Of a stretch of 64,000 bases of DNA, positions 1 through 11,000 are shown one piece after another; within the stretch, counting starts at the first letter, position 1; every line of letters begins with the position of its first letter. Source of the DNA: Macrolepiota albuminosa (taxonomy: Eukaryota > Basidiomycota > Agaricomycetes > Agaricales > Agaricaceae); contig JAMWFC010000038.1 in the NCBI GenBank assembly GCA_027475525.1, positions 124,001 through 188,000 of the forward strand, in the 5' to 3' direction. The notes below the pieces were generated by a model. That model did not search any database. It was not told the DNA's origin and saw nothing but the letters and a program-made list of their open reading frames with translations. Both the position numbers and the translations under genes were made by a program.

Positions 1-58
1 ATCTAATCCTACTAACTAAAAGCTATGTGGCTGTGGTCACATAGCACATTATGCTACA
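1..58 (-). repeat. Partial 3' LTR of TE-X copy 1
   Basis: On the minus strand the sequence starts TGTAGCAT at position 58 and reads into a palindromic CTATGTGG...CCACATAG block, the same start as the LTRs at 52012 and 63180. The window edge cuts the LTR after 58 bp. Confidence 0.75.
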
Positions 59-122
59 CATTCCCCAATCAGACCAAAGTATAGTCTCAAAGCACCACAA
101 TGGTCAGGCCATTGGTAAGTCA

Positions 123-3100
123 GGAATGGGGGCTATGGAAGAGTCCCCAGGCTCCTGGAATGGATTGGCAGTTGTGTCGTCCATGTCATAGTTGAGGAGG
201 TCATGGGGGCTATGGAAGAGTCCCCAGGCTCCTGGAATGGATTGGCAGTTGTGTCGTCCATGTCATAGTTGAGGAGGTCATCTTTGAGTGTGGGCTCATG
301 AGAGGTGCTGCATGGTCCTGCCTGCAGCAGGGAGTTGTCATAGTCTCAGAGTGGGAACAGTGTGAGAGTTGGGTCAATAGTTTGACCTGTTGTTGGTTCT
401 TTGGGCTCAGGAAGAGCTCCATCAACAGACAGGTAGTGGCACATCCAAAGTTCATGGGCATAGTCCTGCCCAATGTAGAGGTACATTCCATTTCAGAATG
501 CGTTGTCAAAGGCACAGCAATTGTTCCGCTGCTGGAGCATTAGACATTGACAATTGCCAATGGTGGCCTCACATCACCCATCCCACTCAGCGAGGGACTA
601 GGGAGTCCCATAATGATCAAGGTGTTGAAGCCTATCATTGTCAATTGCCATGGCTTCCTGCTGAAGCTGGTGGTTGGCAAAGAATATGTGGGCCAAGAAG
701 GTGACCCCATAGATGTATGCATGGTCAGCTCAGCTGACTGGAATCTGGTTATGAATGAGGACATGTATCATGTCTGAAGTGGTGAAGATGGAGGAAAATG
801 CCTCCAGAATGTTGACAGGTTGAGCCTCAAAAGTTGGGACTCAGGAATCAAGGGGCTCAAATGGCTGCCTCATAATTACCTTATAGTTGGTGATGGCCTC
901 CTTGTAAAGGCCAGGCTGCACAAATACGTATGCCAGGTGCCTATGCACCATAGAATTAGACGAGTGGCTGATGCAAATAGCATGTACAAGCACAAACCTG
1001 AAAAGGCTGCACCAATGAATGTGCATGGCACAATCTATAGCCAGACCAGTCCACATGTTGGGCATTCCAGGATGCCCATATAGTAGGGTGTAAGAGCCCA
1101 GGTAGTCCAAAGCAAATGGCTGCTTTAGGTCAGGGGAGTTCAGGCTCACAAAGACCAGTCTCCCATTTTCCTTGCAGTGATAAATCTGCAAAGGAACAAT
1201 CATATGTAGGACTTGCTTCTGCTTCTTAGCACTCACAAAGGGTACTGCAATTGTCCAATATTGGACATCACCAAGTAGTTGGGTCATTGTCCTGTCCCAG
1301 GCAGTAGAGTGACAGTTGAGAGTCACCTGCATGAACTCATTAAGCAGAAGATAGCCTAACTGATGCTGACAAATTGGCATAAACTGGTTGTTAACCAGTG
1401 CATGGAGCTGGCAAAGCTCCCAAGGGTTATGGAGGAATCTCCAAGGTGCAATTTGGTATACCTTGCTGTTGTGGGGCATCTGTGCAACATTGCCTGGTTT
1501 GTTGGCCTCGAAGGCCCTGGCTATGCAGGCTTCTTGCCCAACAAAGATAGTGTTGGTTGATTATGACCAATAGAATTGGGGTGCCGACCCCATGCCAAAG
1601 AATGAGTTCTGGTGCTCAATAGTGTGATCATGGTAAATTACAACACTGAGTGCATTGAGGATGTACCCAATTTCTTCTTCAAGGAGGGCAGCTCCTCATT
1701 TGGCACTTTTCTGCACCTGATGGTCTATCTTAGCCCATTGATTACTATTGTGCTGTTTGTGTGCCATACATTGTGCCACAGTCTTATGTGGCACCAGGAA
1801 TTCCATACGAGCCTTTTTAGGCTCCTCATACTAGTCATTATTGGAGGGTGGTGATGGCAGCCCCTCCAGAACAGAACTCTCTGACCATGAGTCCATTACC
1901 CACACAAAACAAGGATATCAGGCTGGGGGGCCCTCCACCAACACTGCTGGTAAAAAGAACATGTTAGCCCCTGGGGCCCCTTTTGGAGCATCTTTGGGGA
2001 AGTGCATGTTGACGTATGTATGCCCCTCCAGTTGCTTACCCCAATGATCTTTTTGGGGTTGAGAGGCTTTAGCCTTAGTGGGGCATGCACTGATGCCTCT
2101 GGAACTCTGCTTCCTAGAGTGCATGGTGGATATCACAGATAATGGTCATGAAGATATGACCTCAGATGTGCCACTGGCAAGGTGCTGGATCAGCCAGGGA
2201 GCAGCTGGGGCAGGGACATTATCATAGGGGAGGATGTCCTGTCCTAGGCTGGTCTTCCAGCTAGAAATGGAAATGCTCAATTGAGTCAAGCAGGAGGGCA
2301 CATCCTCTACTCCTTGCTGACACACTCTTTTGCTAGAGTCAGTGTCCCAACTTGGAGGTGTAGTTTGCCACTTACAAGCAGCCAATAGGGCAAGGAGATC
2401 AGTCTTGCACTGTGCATACATGTGATCTATATTGTCCATTATCCAGCAGATGAGGATGACAGCCTCTGCATTGCAGAGGAATAACAAGTCTGCAGATACA
2501 TCATACCCATTGTCTCCCAGATGTTGGAGGAGAGAAGCCAGGACAAAGTCCTGGTTGTGAGTAGGCTTGACAGCCCATGCTTTTTCTTTGTTGTGTTGAG
2601 AACACAACTCTTCTTTCAAGCTGGGCTCAGGTTGGTGCAGCATGTCTAGCTACTATAACAGAGAGAGCCTGGCCAGGCTCTCTATTGGTGCATCAGCCAA
2701 AAACTTGCTACTTGGTTCTGTATTGAGAGCTTCTGTGCTATCACTGGCTATTGTTGCCAGCATGAGAGATGATTTGCATCCCTCTAGACTGTTAGCCAGC
2801 ATTGTGGCCAACTGGAAGGCTGATTTGCCTCCCTTGGTAGGTGCCTCATATAAAGCACCATACTGGGGCATTGTGCCCCAAGCTCTCATCCAAGCCAGGG
2901 AGTACGGCATCATTGCTGGCACACCAGCCATGTCTGGGTAGTGTGTTGGGATTATAAATGGGGGCAGGGATGGCAGTCCCATTGTTCTCTTTACCATTAC
3001 TGGGGTTTGCCCCCATCCTGACATCGCTTGGAGCCTAAATAGCTCCCTATACAGAACTTGCTAGAATTGGCCCTCAGCGTGATGTGGCACATAAGTGCCC

Positions 3101-3401
3101 ACTATTGTCTGATGAGGCAGAAAACTGCCAATGAGTACGTTTTAGGGCAAGAAGTTGCTCTGCATGAGTTGTTGTGGCTAATAGCCACTGATTACCAGCT
3201 GCTGTGGCAGGTAGCCTGCCACTGGTTGTTGCTGCTGCTGTGGGAAGCCCACAGCCTGTTGTGATTGTCCCCACTGGAGGCACATTTTGGGTAAGTGGAG
3301 GAGCTATCTGCCTCCCCTTCAGCCAATGGTATGCCCAACAGTGAAAACTCCAATGCATGCTGCTGCTGCTGCTCATTTTGGTCTACAAGCATATTGTCTA
3401 T
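123..3401 (-). pseudogene. Relic of TE-X accessory coding region, copy 1
   Basis: The minus strand encodes interrupted homologues of every block of the accessory region at 60002-63134: a Gln/Pro-rich part (about 2650-3400), a middle block (2146-2643, with QDFVLASLLQHLGDNGYDV) and a C-terminal block (841-1479, with NNQFMPICQHQLGYLLLNEF). The first codon, ATG in copy 2, is ATA here (3399-3401), a G-to-A change. A 77-bp tandem duplication at 126-279 is absent from copy 2 and is probably an assembly artefact. It is not functional as it stands. Confidence 0.7.
126..279. repeat. 77-bp perfect tandem duplication no. 1
   Basis: Copies 126-202 and 203-279 are identical. The paralogous sequence at 44737 onwards has one copy only, so the duplication is specific to this position. 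It is one of 15 with the same unit length. Confidence 0.95.
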
Positions 3402-3534
3402 AGTTAAGGAAAGAAAGGGAAAAAAAGAAATTTTTGTCTCAGCTACAGTTGCTGACCAACTCAGCCAAGCTGTGATTAGCACTGCCAATCAAATTAGGCA
3501 CTCACACACTTATCTAACTGATGTGGGTGCTTAA

Positions 3535-4491
3535 TGCCCTTCAACTCCAAATAGCAGTCAAGTGCTGCTAGCTTGGAGCAATGGAAGTATAGCTCCCATG
3601 TTGTGTCTCCAAGAGACCAATACCTCAAACTCAAGCATATTCTGCTCAGTCCATCAGTGTCCAATAATGCACTCAACAAACCATTTGTTGTTGTCCTGTA
3701 CCCCAAAGTCATAGGAGCCTGGGGTTGCCCTGTTAAGGAACAACATGTCATCAGATGTGTCATATGGTCACAGCAGCAACACATGAAACTTCAGAATAAT
3801 ATGTCGTTCCTGTAATGCCTGTGGCAGCTCCAGCACATAGTTGGAGGTACTAGGTTCTGCATCAAGCACATGGTATGGGCCCATCCATTTCAGGCAGAGT
3901 TTACCTGTCTGTCCTTTAGGCAGCCTCAGGTTACATGTTGACAAGTAGACCAACACTTTCACTGCTATAAGTGGGTCCTTCTGCTTGTGATGATTGGCAT
4001 TCTTTGCTTGAAAGACTTGTGTATCAATAATAGCATTGTGTGCAGATGCAATATTTTCCAGGGCCTGCCTGGCAAACTTGACTACTCCACAGTTAGCAGC
4101 TACATCTGCACAAATCTTGTGTAGCATGGAGGGCATGTACCCTCCATTAAGCTCAAAGGGTGCATATCCTGTGGCCTCAGATACCCATGTTAATCATGAA
4201 CTCAGTAAGTAGGCACCAGTCCACCCAGTCTTGTTGATCAGGGCAGACAACTATCCATAGGATCTGTCTTATACTGCGGTTTGTCCACTCAGTCTGACCA
4301 TCCATCTGTGGATAAAATGATGTTGACATGAGAAATCTAGCTCCTAACAGCTTGTGGAGTTCCCTCTACCATTGCGACATGAATTTGGAGTCACAGTTGC
4401 TCCCAATAGTATTAGGCAGCCCATGCAGCCTAACAATCTTTCTGAGGTAGATCCACAACAGCCCTTTAGCTGTCAGCATTGTTCACACCAG
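3535..4491 (-). pseudogene. TE-X copy 1 pol relic: integrase end and chromodomain-like end
   Basis: The minus strand encodes the integrase C-terminal part (3768-4136, with KFARQALENIASAHNAIID and the LPKGQTGKLCLKWMGPYHVLD region) followed by the short chromodomain-like end near 3534-3784, matching 59088-59860 in the complete element. The catalytic-core part between 4140 and 4491 can be aligned but contains stops. The integrase is cut at about 4491 by a foreign insertion that copy 2 shares. Confidence 0.7.
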
Positions 4492-5047
4492 TAATAGACT
4501 TCTACTCAGGCTGAGCATATCAAGGGGCACTATAAGCCTACCAACACTTGATATACTGGAGACTCTAGTGATTCTCTTGGACACAAGACACCTCTGGCCT
4601 TGGTGCTCTTCTACAGGTGTTACTTATCAGTCTCAACCACCACTATTAGTCTTTCAGCATACACTATCTATTGACTTCAAATATTTAGGAGGTCCAGGAC
4701 TCATAGTGCTAGTATGGCAGAGAGATAACTCTGACCAAATCCTGATCAGTTCCAAAAAGAGGTTAGCATTAGGTGCTGCTATTTGATGAGGCACCTCAAT
4801 CAGAAGTCTAAAGAACTAACAATGATGGAACAGGATATATTCTAACCTAACATTTTACCTATCAAGAACTGATACAATGTTTAGCACTGACATTAGAACT
4901 CATGGCATCTGTCAAGAATTTTCTGACTATACCCTGGAGAGGCCTGGCCAATCAGAATTACACTAAAAAGTGAGCAGACTCATACAATTCTAAGTCAGTT
5001 TAGACTCACTATGGCCAATGGGCTATAACACTATTAGTTGCCATCAC
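4492..5047. other. Left part of an insertion in the TE-X integrase, shared by copies 1 and 2
   Basis: From 4492 the sequence stops matching the complete TE-X integrase and instead matches 49021-49575. The insertion continues at 27026-28307 beyond Chr-A. Together the parts make about 2 kb without a convincing coding region. The ends have no obvious terminal inverted repeat. I cannot assign it to a family. Confidence 0.55.
5043..5047. other. Target-site duplication ATCAC of Chr-A (mate 27021-27025)
   Basis: ATCAC precedes the TG of the Chr-A LTR at 5048 and is repeated directly after its terminal CA at 27020. The uninterrupted site is visible in copy 2 near 49573 (TTGCCATCACCTATG), which confirms the insertion boundaries. 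Confidence 0.95.
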
Positions 5048-5074
5048 TGTCACGAACCACACCTATGCCACCCC
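5048..5074 (+). repeat. Chr-A 5' LTR, first 27 bp
   Basis: Starts TGTCACGAACC and matches the start of the 3' LTR at 26197. It is separated from the rest of the LTR (16303 onwards) by Chr-B, whose duplicated target ACCCC forms its last five bases. Confidence 0.92.
5070..5074. other. Target-site duplication ACCCC of Chr-B (mate 16298-16302)
   Basis: ACCCC lies directly before the TG at 5075 and directly after the CA at 16297. After removing Chr-B and one ACCCC, the Chr-A LTR reads continuously and matches the Chr-A 3' LTR. Confidence 0.95.
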
Positions 5075-5822
5075 TGTCAGGTTCCGCTGAGTCGGGGGCC
5101 TTCCGGGAAAGCAACGCCCTTACGATGCGGACTTGATCTACGAATACTCGGGTGTCTGGAACTCCGGGGCTAGGACTCCGGGGTTCAAGACGAGGACAGG
5201 GGTAATCCCGGGAGAGGGGACTAGAGTCCGGGAGTTTTGGGTTGGGGGAGGCTGAGAGTTAGAGGGGGTCGAGTCGTGAACCGGAGGTTCTAAGACGAGA
5301 CCAAGTTAGTAACTTAAGAGTTGCGAAGTGCGTACCAAACTTATAGCACGCGAATACTAAGGCGTGCCAGTCAAAGCATACCAAACAAGGCGTACCAGTC
5401 AAACAAAGGGCACGCAGTATCCAAGTAACAGTTATGCAAAGTATGTAATATCAAGACTACCGAATACAACAGGGAGCTACACTATAAGTACTGCGGGGCC
5501 GGGTCTCGGGGTTCCGGGATGTCTGGGATGGGTTCCGGGGGTTATTGAGTAGCGGCGGGGGCTGTATACTGGGATCGCGCGTGTGGGGCGCGCGATCAAT
5601 TGGCGCGGATGGAGCCGTGATGCGTGATGCGTGATGGCCGGCACGAGTCGCGTGATCTGATTGTTGATCGGGGCTGGTGACGGCTGATGGCGGTCCTTGA
5701 TGCGCGTGATGGCGGTGTCGGCGGTCGTGATGGCGGGGCGTGTCCTGTGGGGTCGGAGGGAGGGTCCCGGAGGGTGTTCCGGGGGTGTCCCGGGGTGGGC
5801 CCGGAGGGGAGGGGTCGTGACA
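5075..5822 (-). repeat. Chr-B 3' LTR (748 bp)
   Basis: Plus-strand ends TGTCAGGTTCC and GGTCGTGACA. It differs from 15550-16297 at seven positions, and at each of them this copy has G or C where the other has A or T. Five of the seven are in CpG. Confidence 0.95.
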
Positions 5823-5833
5823 TCACCCCCCCC
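5823..5833 (-). promoter_or_regulatory. Chr-B polypurine tract
   Basis: On the sense (minus) strand GGGGGGGGTGA lies directly before the 3' LTR. This is the expected place for the plus-strand primer of a Ty3 element, and Chr-A has a similar tract ending GGGTGA. Confidence 0.75.
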
Positions 5834-5950
5834 TCAGCGCCGAGACCCTCCGAGGCGCGCGTAGCCGGTGGTTCGGACCGGGGGTCAACTGTGGGATCCG
5901 GCACCTGACCTGCCACGTATCGAAAAAAAATTTTACCGCCGAGTTCAACC

Positions 5951-7670
5951 ATGTCGCGTACGCCAACGCATTCCCCGACGCCCCCGCAAATGAACGAGGT
6001 CGCGCCCCTCATGGCGTGGGAAGCCCGGGACGCGCGTTACCGGGCTCGACTTGACCGGGAGCGCGTGGCGGCGCTTGCCGAGCAACGTGAGTACTCCCGC
6101 GCCGCTCCTTTACCCCACTGACCTTTCCTTTTCAGAACAGCGCAACATTCCAGCCCCGGAGGCGGGTCCCAGCCGACTCCCGGAGCCAATTCCCGAGGCT
6201 GGCCCCAGCGCCCCCCCGGAGCCCCGTCCAAGCCGCCCCGCGCTGACTTTCGCGTGGATGACCATGCGCTCTCCTCGTCCCCAGCCCCCTCCCCGCCCGA
6301 GATTGCCTGCCCCTCGTTTTCGCCGCTCCCGGATGGCGGTAGGGACGGTTACGGCGGTCCCCGACGATCGGCGTGTCGCATGGGCGGACGCGTCGCAGGA
6401 GGTGTTCGAGGAGGCGCTGGAGAGGCCCCGGGGGTTGCCCTCGCACAACTGGTGCGTGAGCAATGGGCCGGTGAGTGGGTCCTTACCTCGGGTTTCCGGG
6501 CTAATTCCGGCTTTACAGTGTCTGCATTGTGCCCGCCGGGTGGTACCGTGCAAGTTCAAGGTCCCGGTTCCGTCGTCCCGCCAAGACACGTCGGTGTGTG
6601 AGGCGTGCCACGCCAACCATGAGCGGTGCTCCGTCTCGGCGTTGTGGAGGGCACGCTGCGTCGCGCGGGAGCAGGGGTGGCTGCTGGAGGGGATCACCCA
6701 GAGGATGGGGGTCGAGGAATGGAACTGGGTGGTGGAGCCGGTGGACAAGAGGTTGGAGCCGGAGGGGGAGGCGCCCGCTGCGCCCGTGCAGTCGTCCAGC
6801 GGGGGGTCGGGGGGTCAGGGGGTTGTCCGGGTGGGGGGCCGGGGCCGGCCCGTGGTCCTCATTACTCGCCGGGTGACCCGGGCCGGTACTGGGGGTCACA
6901 GGGGTCGAGGGGGGCGCCCTGACAAAGGGAAAAGGCGGGCGTCGCCCAGCCCCTCACCGGGTTCGTCCAAGAGGGCGCGCCTGCTCGTGGAGACCCCGCC
7001 TCCGACCCCTTCAGTGCGCCTGTCCCCGGCGACGTTTTCTCCATTGTCCGGGCGGCCCCTGAGCGCTGAGGTGAGGGTTTTGCAGAGGCGGTTGGAGCAG
7101 GCCGACCAGGAGAGGGAGGAGCGCGAGGAGGCGGCGAGGGAGGAGGCGGCGCTCCGGCAGGAACTGGAGGAGGATTGGGAGGCGGCCCGCCGGGAGCTGG
7201 AGGAGGCGAGGGTGGCCCGGGGGGGAGTCGAGGCCCAGCTGGACGCTATGCGGGCCAGGCTGGAGCAGGGGGTGGGGATCCTAAGTGAGCATCTTCCCCT
7301 TCTCGTTGTTTGGTCGATACTGACCTCTCCAGGCTGGGCTCGGGAGCATCGCCTGCTCCTAGACGGGGCTGCCGCGGCGCTCGCATCCCTACAAGAGGGG
7401 CTCCGGTCCGAGGCAGGGGACCCTGGGGTGGAGCGGGGCCTGGACTTGTTGGGGAGGCTGGTGGTCGCGCACCGCCGGAGGAACGTCCCGGCCCCGGAGT
7501 CGTGGTTCGAGCGAGTTTTGGACGAGGGCGAGCCACTCCCGTCCTGGGATCAATTGGCCGAGGAGGTGTGGCGGGAGCACGGTCCGGGGGGCGTGGGGGA
7601 AAACTTCCGGGGGTGGCCGAGGGGAGGGGGCGGGGAAGGTGGGGAAGGCGGTTCGGGGCCCTCGCTCTAA
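5951..7670 (+). CDS. Antisense accessory gene of Chr-B: Zn2Cys6-like, coiled-coil protein
   Basis: A 524-residue protein predicted from four exons: 5951-6086, 6136-6470, 6519-7284 and 7333-7670, with introns of 49, 48 and 48 nt, all GT...AG. The last two are multiples of three, so the frame stays open with or without splicing. Starting at ATG 5951 is supported by the same start block in Chr-A (26044). Exon 3 opens with a cysteine cluster C-x2-C-x6-C-x15-C-x2-C-x6-C (6519-6629), the spacing of fungal Zn(II)2Cys6 DNA-binding domains. A Gly/Arg-rich linker, a strong coiled coil (about 7050-7270, LQRRLEQADQ) and a C-terminal block with GWAREHRLLLDG follow. The gene is convergent to pol, starts 128 bp inside the 3' LTR and lies between LTR and integrase. 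The DNA- or chromatin-binding role is inference; no function is known to me. Confidence 0.8.
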
Positions 7671-8031
7671 GGGCCCCCTCGTATGTTTCTTGGTACTGTT
7701 TTTTTTTTTTTTTTTTTTTTTGAGGTCCCGAATCCTGTAGTATATGTAATAGTAGAAAAATGTATATACCTGACTGATCTCGTAGAGAATGGTGTAAGTA
7801 GAGTGGCGGGGAAACGGGAAAGAGTACCTTGCCCAGGGTCCGGGGCGCTACTGTAAAAGAAAGTACTAAAAGAGAGTAAGATCTAGAAAGGGAAAGCAGA
7901 AAATATACATGGGAGTTGAATCCCTACTGAGCCCAGAGGCGGGGGTTACGCCCACTACTGCCGTCTGTGAGTTCTGCGCCCGGGGAGGTCGTTTGAATCC
8001 CTACTGAGCCCAGAGGCGGGGGTTACGCCCA
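7671..8031. other. Convergent gap between antisense gene and pol, with poly-T tract and 77-bp duplication
   Basis: The stretch between the two converging stops holds a run of about 22 T (7699-7721) shortly after the antisense stop, an A+T-richer part that could contain polyadenylation signals for both transcripts, and the first copy of duplication no. 2. I see no coding sequence. Confidence 0.6.
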
Positions 8032-8069
8032 CTACTGCCGTCTGTGAGTTCTGCGCCCGGGGAGGTCGT
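7916..8069. repeat. 77-bp perfect tandem duplication no. 2
   Basis: Copies 7916-7992 and 7993-8069 are identical and cover the C-terminus of pol. The stop at 8032-8034 lies in the copy next to the pol body, so the reading is unaffected. Confidence 0.95.
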
Positions 8070-11000
8070 TTCCTGGGTGCCGTTGTTGAAAGTCCCGGAG
8101 TTTGTCGAGGGCGCCTTCGAGGTTTCTGCGTGGTTCCCAGGTGTCGTCTTCCGGGCCATATCCCTTCCACCGTATGAGGAAATGGGGTCGTCCACGAATG
8201 TTCCGGGAGTTGAGGATGTCCTCAACTTCATAGTGGTACTCGTCCTCGACCTCGACTGGGGGAGGGGGCTCGGGGCGCCGTTTGGGGAAAGGATCCGGGG
8301 GGTGTTGTTCCAGGAGGTGGACGTGGAATACCGGGTGCAGACCTTTTAGTCCTGGGGGGAGCTTGATCTTGTAGGCGTGGGATGAGACCTTCTTCAATAT
8401 TTTGAACGGGCCGAGACGCTTGTGATCGAGTTTTGGGGAGGGCCGGCGGGTGCGGAGGTGTCGTCGATCTAACCATACCTTTGTCCCGGGGGCCCAGTCG
8501 GGGGTGTCTTCCCGTTTCCGGTCGGCGTGTTTCACGTAGGCCCGGTTTGCGGTGTCGATCTCTTCCCGGAGGAACTCGTAAAGGGATTGGAGATCCCGGG
8601 CGACCTCGTGGGCGGCGTGCGACGGGATGTCCTGGAGCGAGAGCGTCAGTCGAGGGTGGTATCCCTTGTTGGCAAAGAAGGGTGATACCCCGGTGGCAGA
8701 GTGTGGCGTGTTGTTGTAGGTGAACTCGGCCAGGGGGAGCTCGGCGCGCCAGTCGTCCTGCAAGTAGTTGACGTACAGCCGGAGGTACTGCTCGAGGGAC
8801 TGGTTGACCCTTTCGGTTTGGCCGTCGGTTTCGGGGTGGTAGGCGGTAGAGAGGTTAGTCTTTACTTCAAGTGCCTTACACAGGGAAGTCCAAAACTTGG
8901 ACACGAAGAGGGGGCCACGGTCAGAGACGATGTCGTCCGGGAGTCCATGTTTGGCGAAGACGTGTTCGAGGAACAGTCGGGCGAAGTCCGGGGCGGTGTC
9001 CGTGGTGTGGCAGGGTAGGAAGATGCCCTGTTTGGTTAGCCTGCACACAACGACGAGAATGGCATCGAACCCTTCAGACTCCGGGAGTTCGACGATGTGG
9101 TCCAGGGATATGGAGGACCAGGGGCGTCGTCCGACTGGCAGGGGTTTCAGGAGTCCGTATGGCCGGTGTCGGGGGACCTTGGCCCGGAGGCAGGGTTCAC
9201 ATGATCGAATGTAGCGGGTCACGTCCTTCTTCAACCCTGGCCAAAAGTAAGTCCGGGAGATCAGCTGGAGAGTCTTACGTATCCCAGGGTGTTCCTGGAG
9301 CTTATGATCGTGGTGTTGACGGAGGACATCGTAGCGGAGTTGGGCGTGATCCGGGACGTAGATGCGGCCGTCCCGGAGGAGGAGTTTTTCGTCGGGGGAT
9401 AAGGAGAAGACGGGGTCCCGGTCGGTCTCGTCGGAAGAGTTTCGGGGGTCGTGATCGGTGAAGTACTTGTCTCGGGGAGCGCGGCGGATCTGGTTCAGGG
9501 TTCCTTCGTCGTTTAAGATCAGTACGGCATTCAGATGTTCGGGAGGGATCACCACGCGATGATTGAACGCATTGCGTTCCGCCTCGAATGACTTCTTGGG
9601 GTAGACGTCCGGTCGGCGGGTAAGGGCATCGGGCTTAGCTCCCAGTCGTCCCGTTCCGCCTCGAATGACTTCTTGGGGTAGACGTCCGGTCGGCGGGTAA
9701 GGGCATCGGGCTTAGCTCCCAGTCGTCCTGGGCGGTACTGGATCGTGAAGTCGTACTCCGAGAGGATCTCGGACCACCGGGCCTGCCATCAACTCAGTTG
9801 CTTGGTAGTGGTGAAGTACTGCAGGTTGTTATGATCCGAGTAGACCTGAATCCGATGCCGGGCTCCCTCGAGGTAGGCTCGCCATTGTTTGAAGGCTTCG
9901 ACGATGGCGAGGAGCTCCTTGTCGTAGATGTCGTAATTGAGCTCGGCGTCGATCATGGACCGGGTGTAGAAGGCGACTGGCCGGGGCTCCCCGCCGTCAG
10001 GTTCCATCTGCGAGAGAATCCCGGCGATGGCGTAGTCGGAGGCGTCGCATTCCAGGATAATCGGGAGGGCCGGGTCGTAGTGCCGGAGGACGGGGGCAGC
10101 TGTGAAAGCCTCCTTGAGCAGGTTAAAGACGCTCTGGCACTTACTGTCCCAGTTCCAGGCGACGTCCTTGCGCGTGAGCCGGTTGAGAGGTTTCGTGATA
10201 CCGGAGTAGTTATCTATGAACCTCCGGTAGAAATTAGCGAAACCCAGGAAAGATTGTACTTCCTTGACATTCCGGGGTTGCGGCCAGTTGACGATGGCCT
10301 CGACCTTGTGGGGATCCATGCGGATGCCATTCGGGGATACTATGACACCAAGATACTCAACCTCTTCGGTATGGAATGAACACTTCTCGGGCTTGGCGTG
10401 GAGGTTGTGTTCCCGGAGGCGTTCGAGGACCTGCCGGACGTGCTTCTGGTGATCCTCCAGCGAGTCGGAGTAGATGAGTATGTCGTCCAGGTAGACTATT
10501 ACGAAGACGTCGCTCATGTCGTGGAAGATGTCGTTCATGAAGTATTGGAACGTGGCGGGGGAGTTAGTCATTCCGAAAGGCATTACAAGGTACTCAAACA
10601 GACCATACCGCGTGTGGAACGCGGTTTTCCACTCATGTCCCGGGGCGATGCGGACGTTGTTGTAACCGGAGCGGAGGTCGATCTTTGTATAAACCTTGGC
10701 ACTGCGGAGTCGATCGACCAGATCGCCAATGAGCGGGAGCGGGTAGCGGTTCTTCTTGGTGATCTTATTGAGTCCCCGGTAGTCGACACAGAGTCGGAGC
10801 GAGCCGTCCTTCTTCTTGGCGAATAGGACTGGGGCTCCGGCGGCGGAGGCGGAGGGTCGGATGAATCCCTTACCGAGCATTTCGTCGAGGTAGTCCTTGA
10901 GAGCCCGGAGTTCGACCTCCGACATGTTGTAGACCTTGCCGAAAGGGGGGGTGGCTCCTTCCTCGAGGTCAATGGTGTGATCATAGGGGCGGTGAGGGGG

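Larger units (their letters stand above)
1..5047 (-). mobile_element. TE-X copy 1, 3' part (decayed Ty3-like retrotransposon)
   Basis: A minus-strand, decayed copy of the same Ty3-like family found complete at 52012-63413. Reading the minus strand from 5047 down to 1 it gives part of an unrelated insertion, the end of the integrase, a chromodomain-like end, the accessory coding region and the start of the 3' LTR. It is nearly identical over its whole length to 44609-49575 (TE-X copy 2). The element continues at 27026 after the Chr-A insertion. Every reading frame is interrupted, so it is a relic. The window starts inside its 3' LTR. Confidence 0.85.

Noticed and set aside
7699..7721. Run of T as a retroposed poly(A) tail (LINE or SINE end)
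   Set aside because: It stands between two convergent genes of Chr-B without target duplication or element body; Chr-A has an A-run at the matching place. A native tract is simpler.
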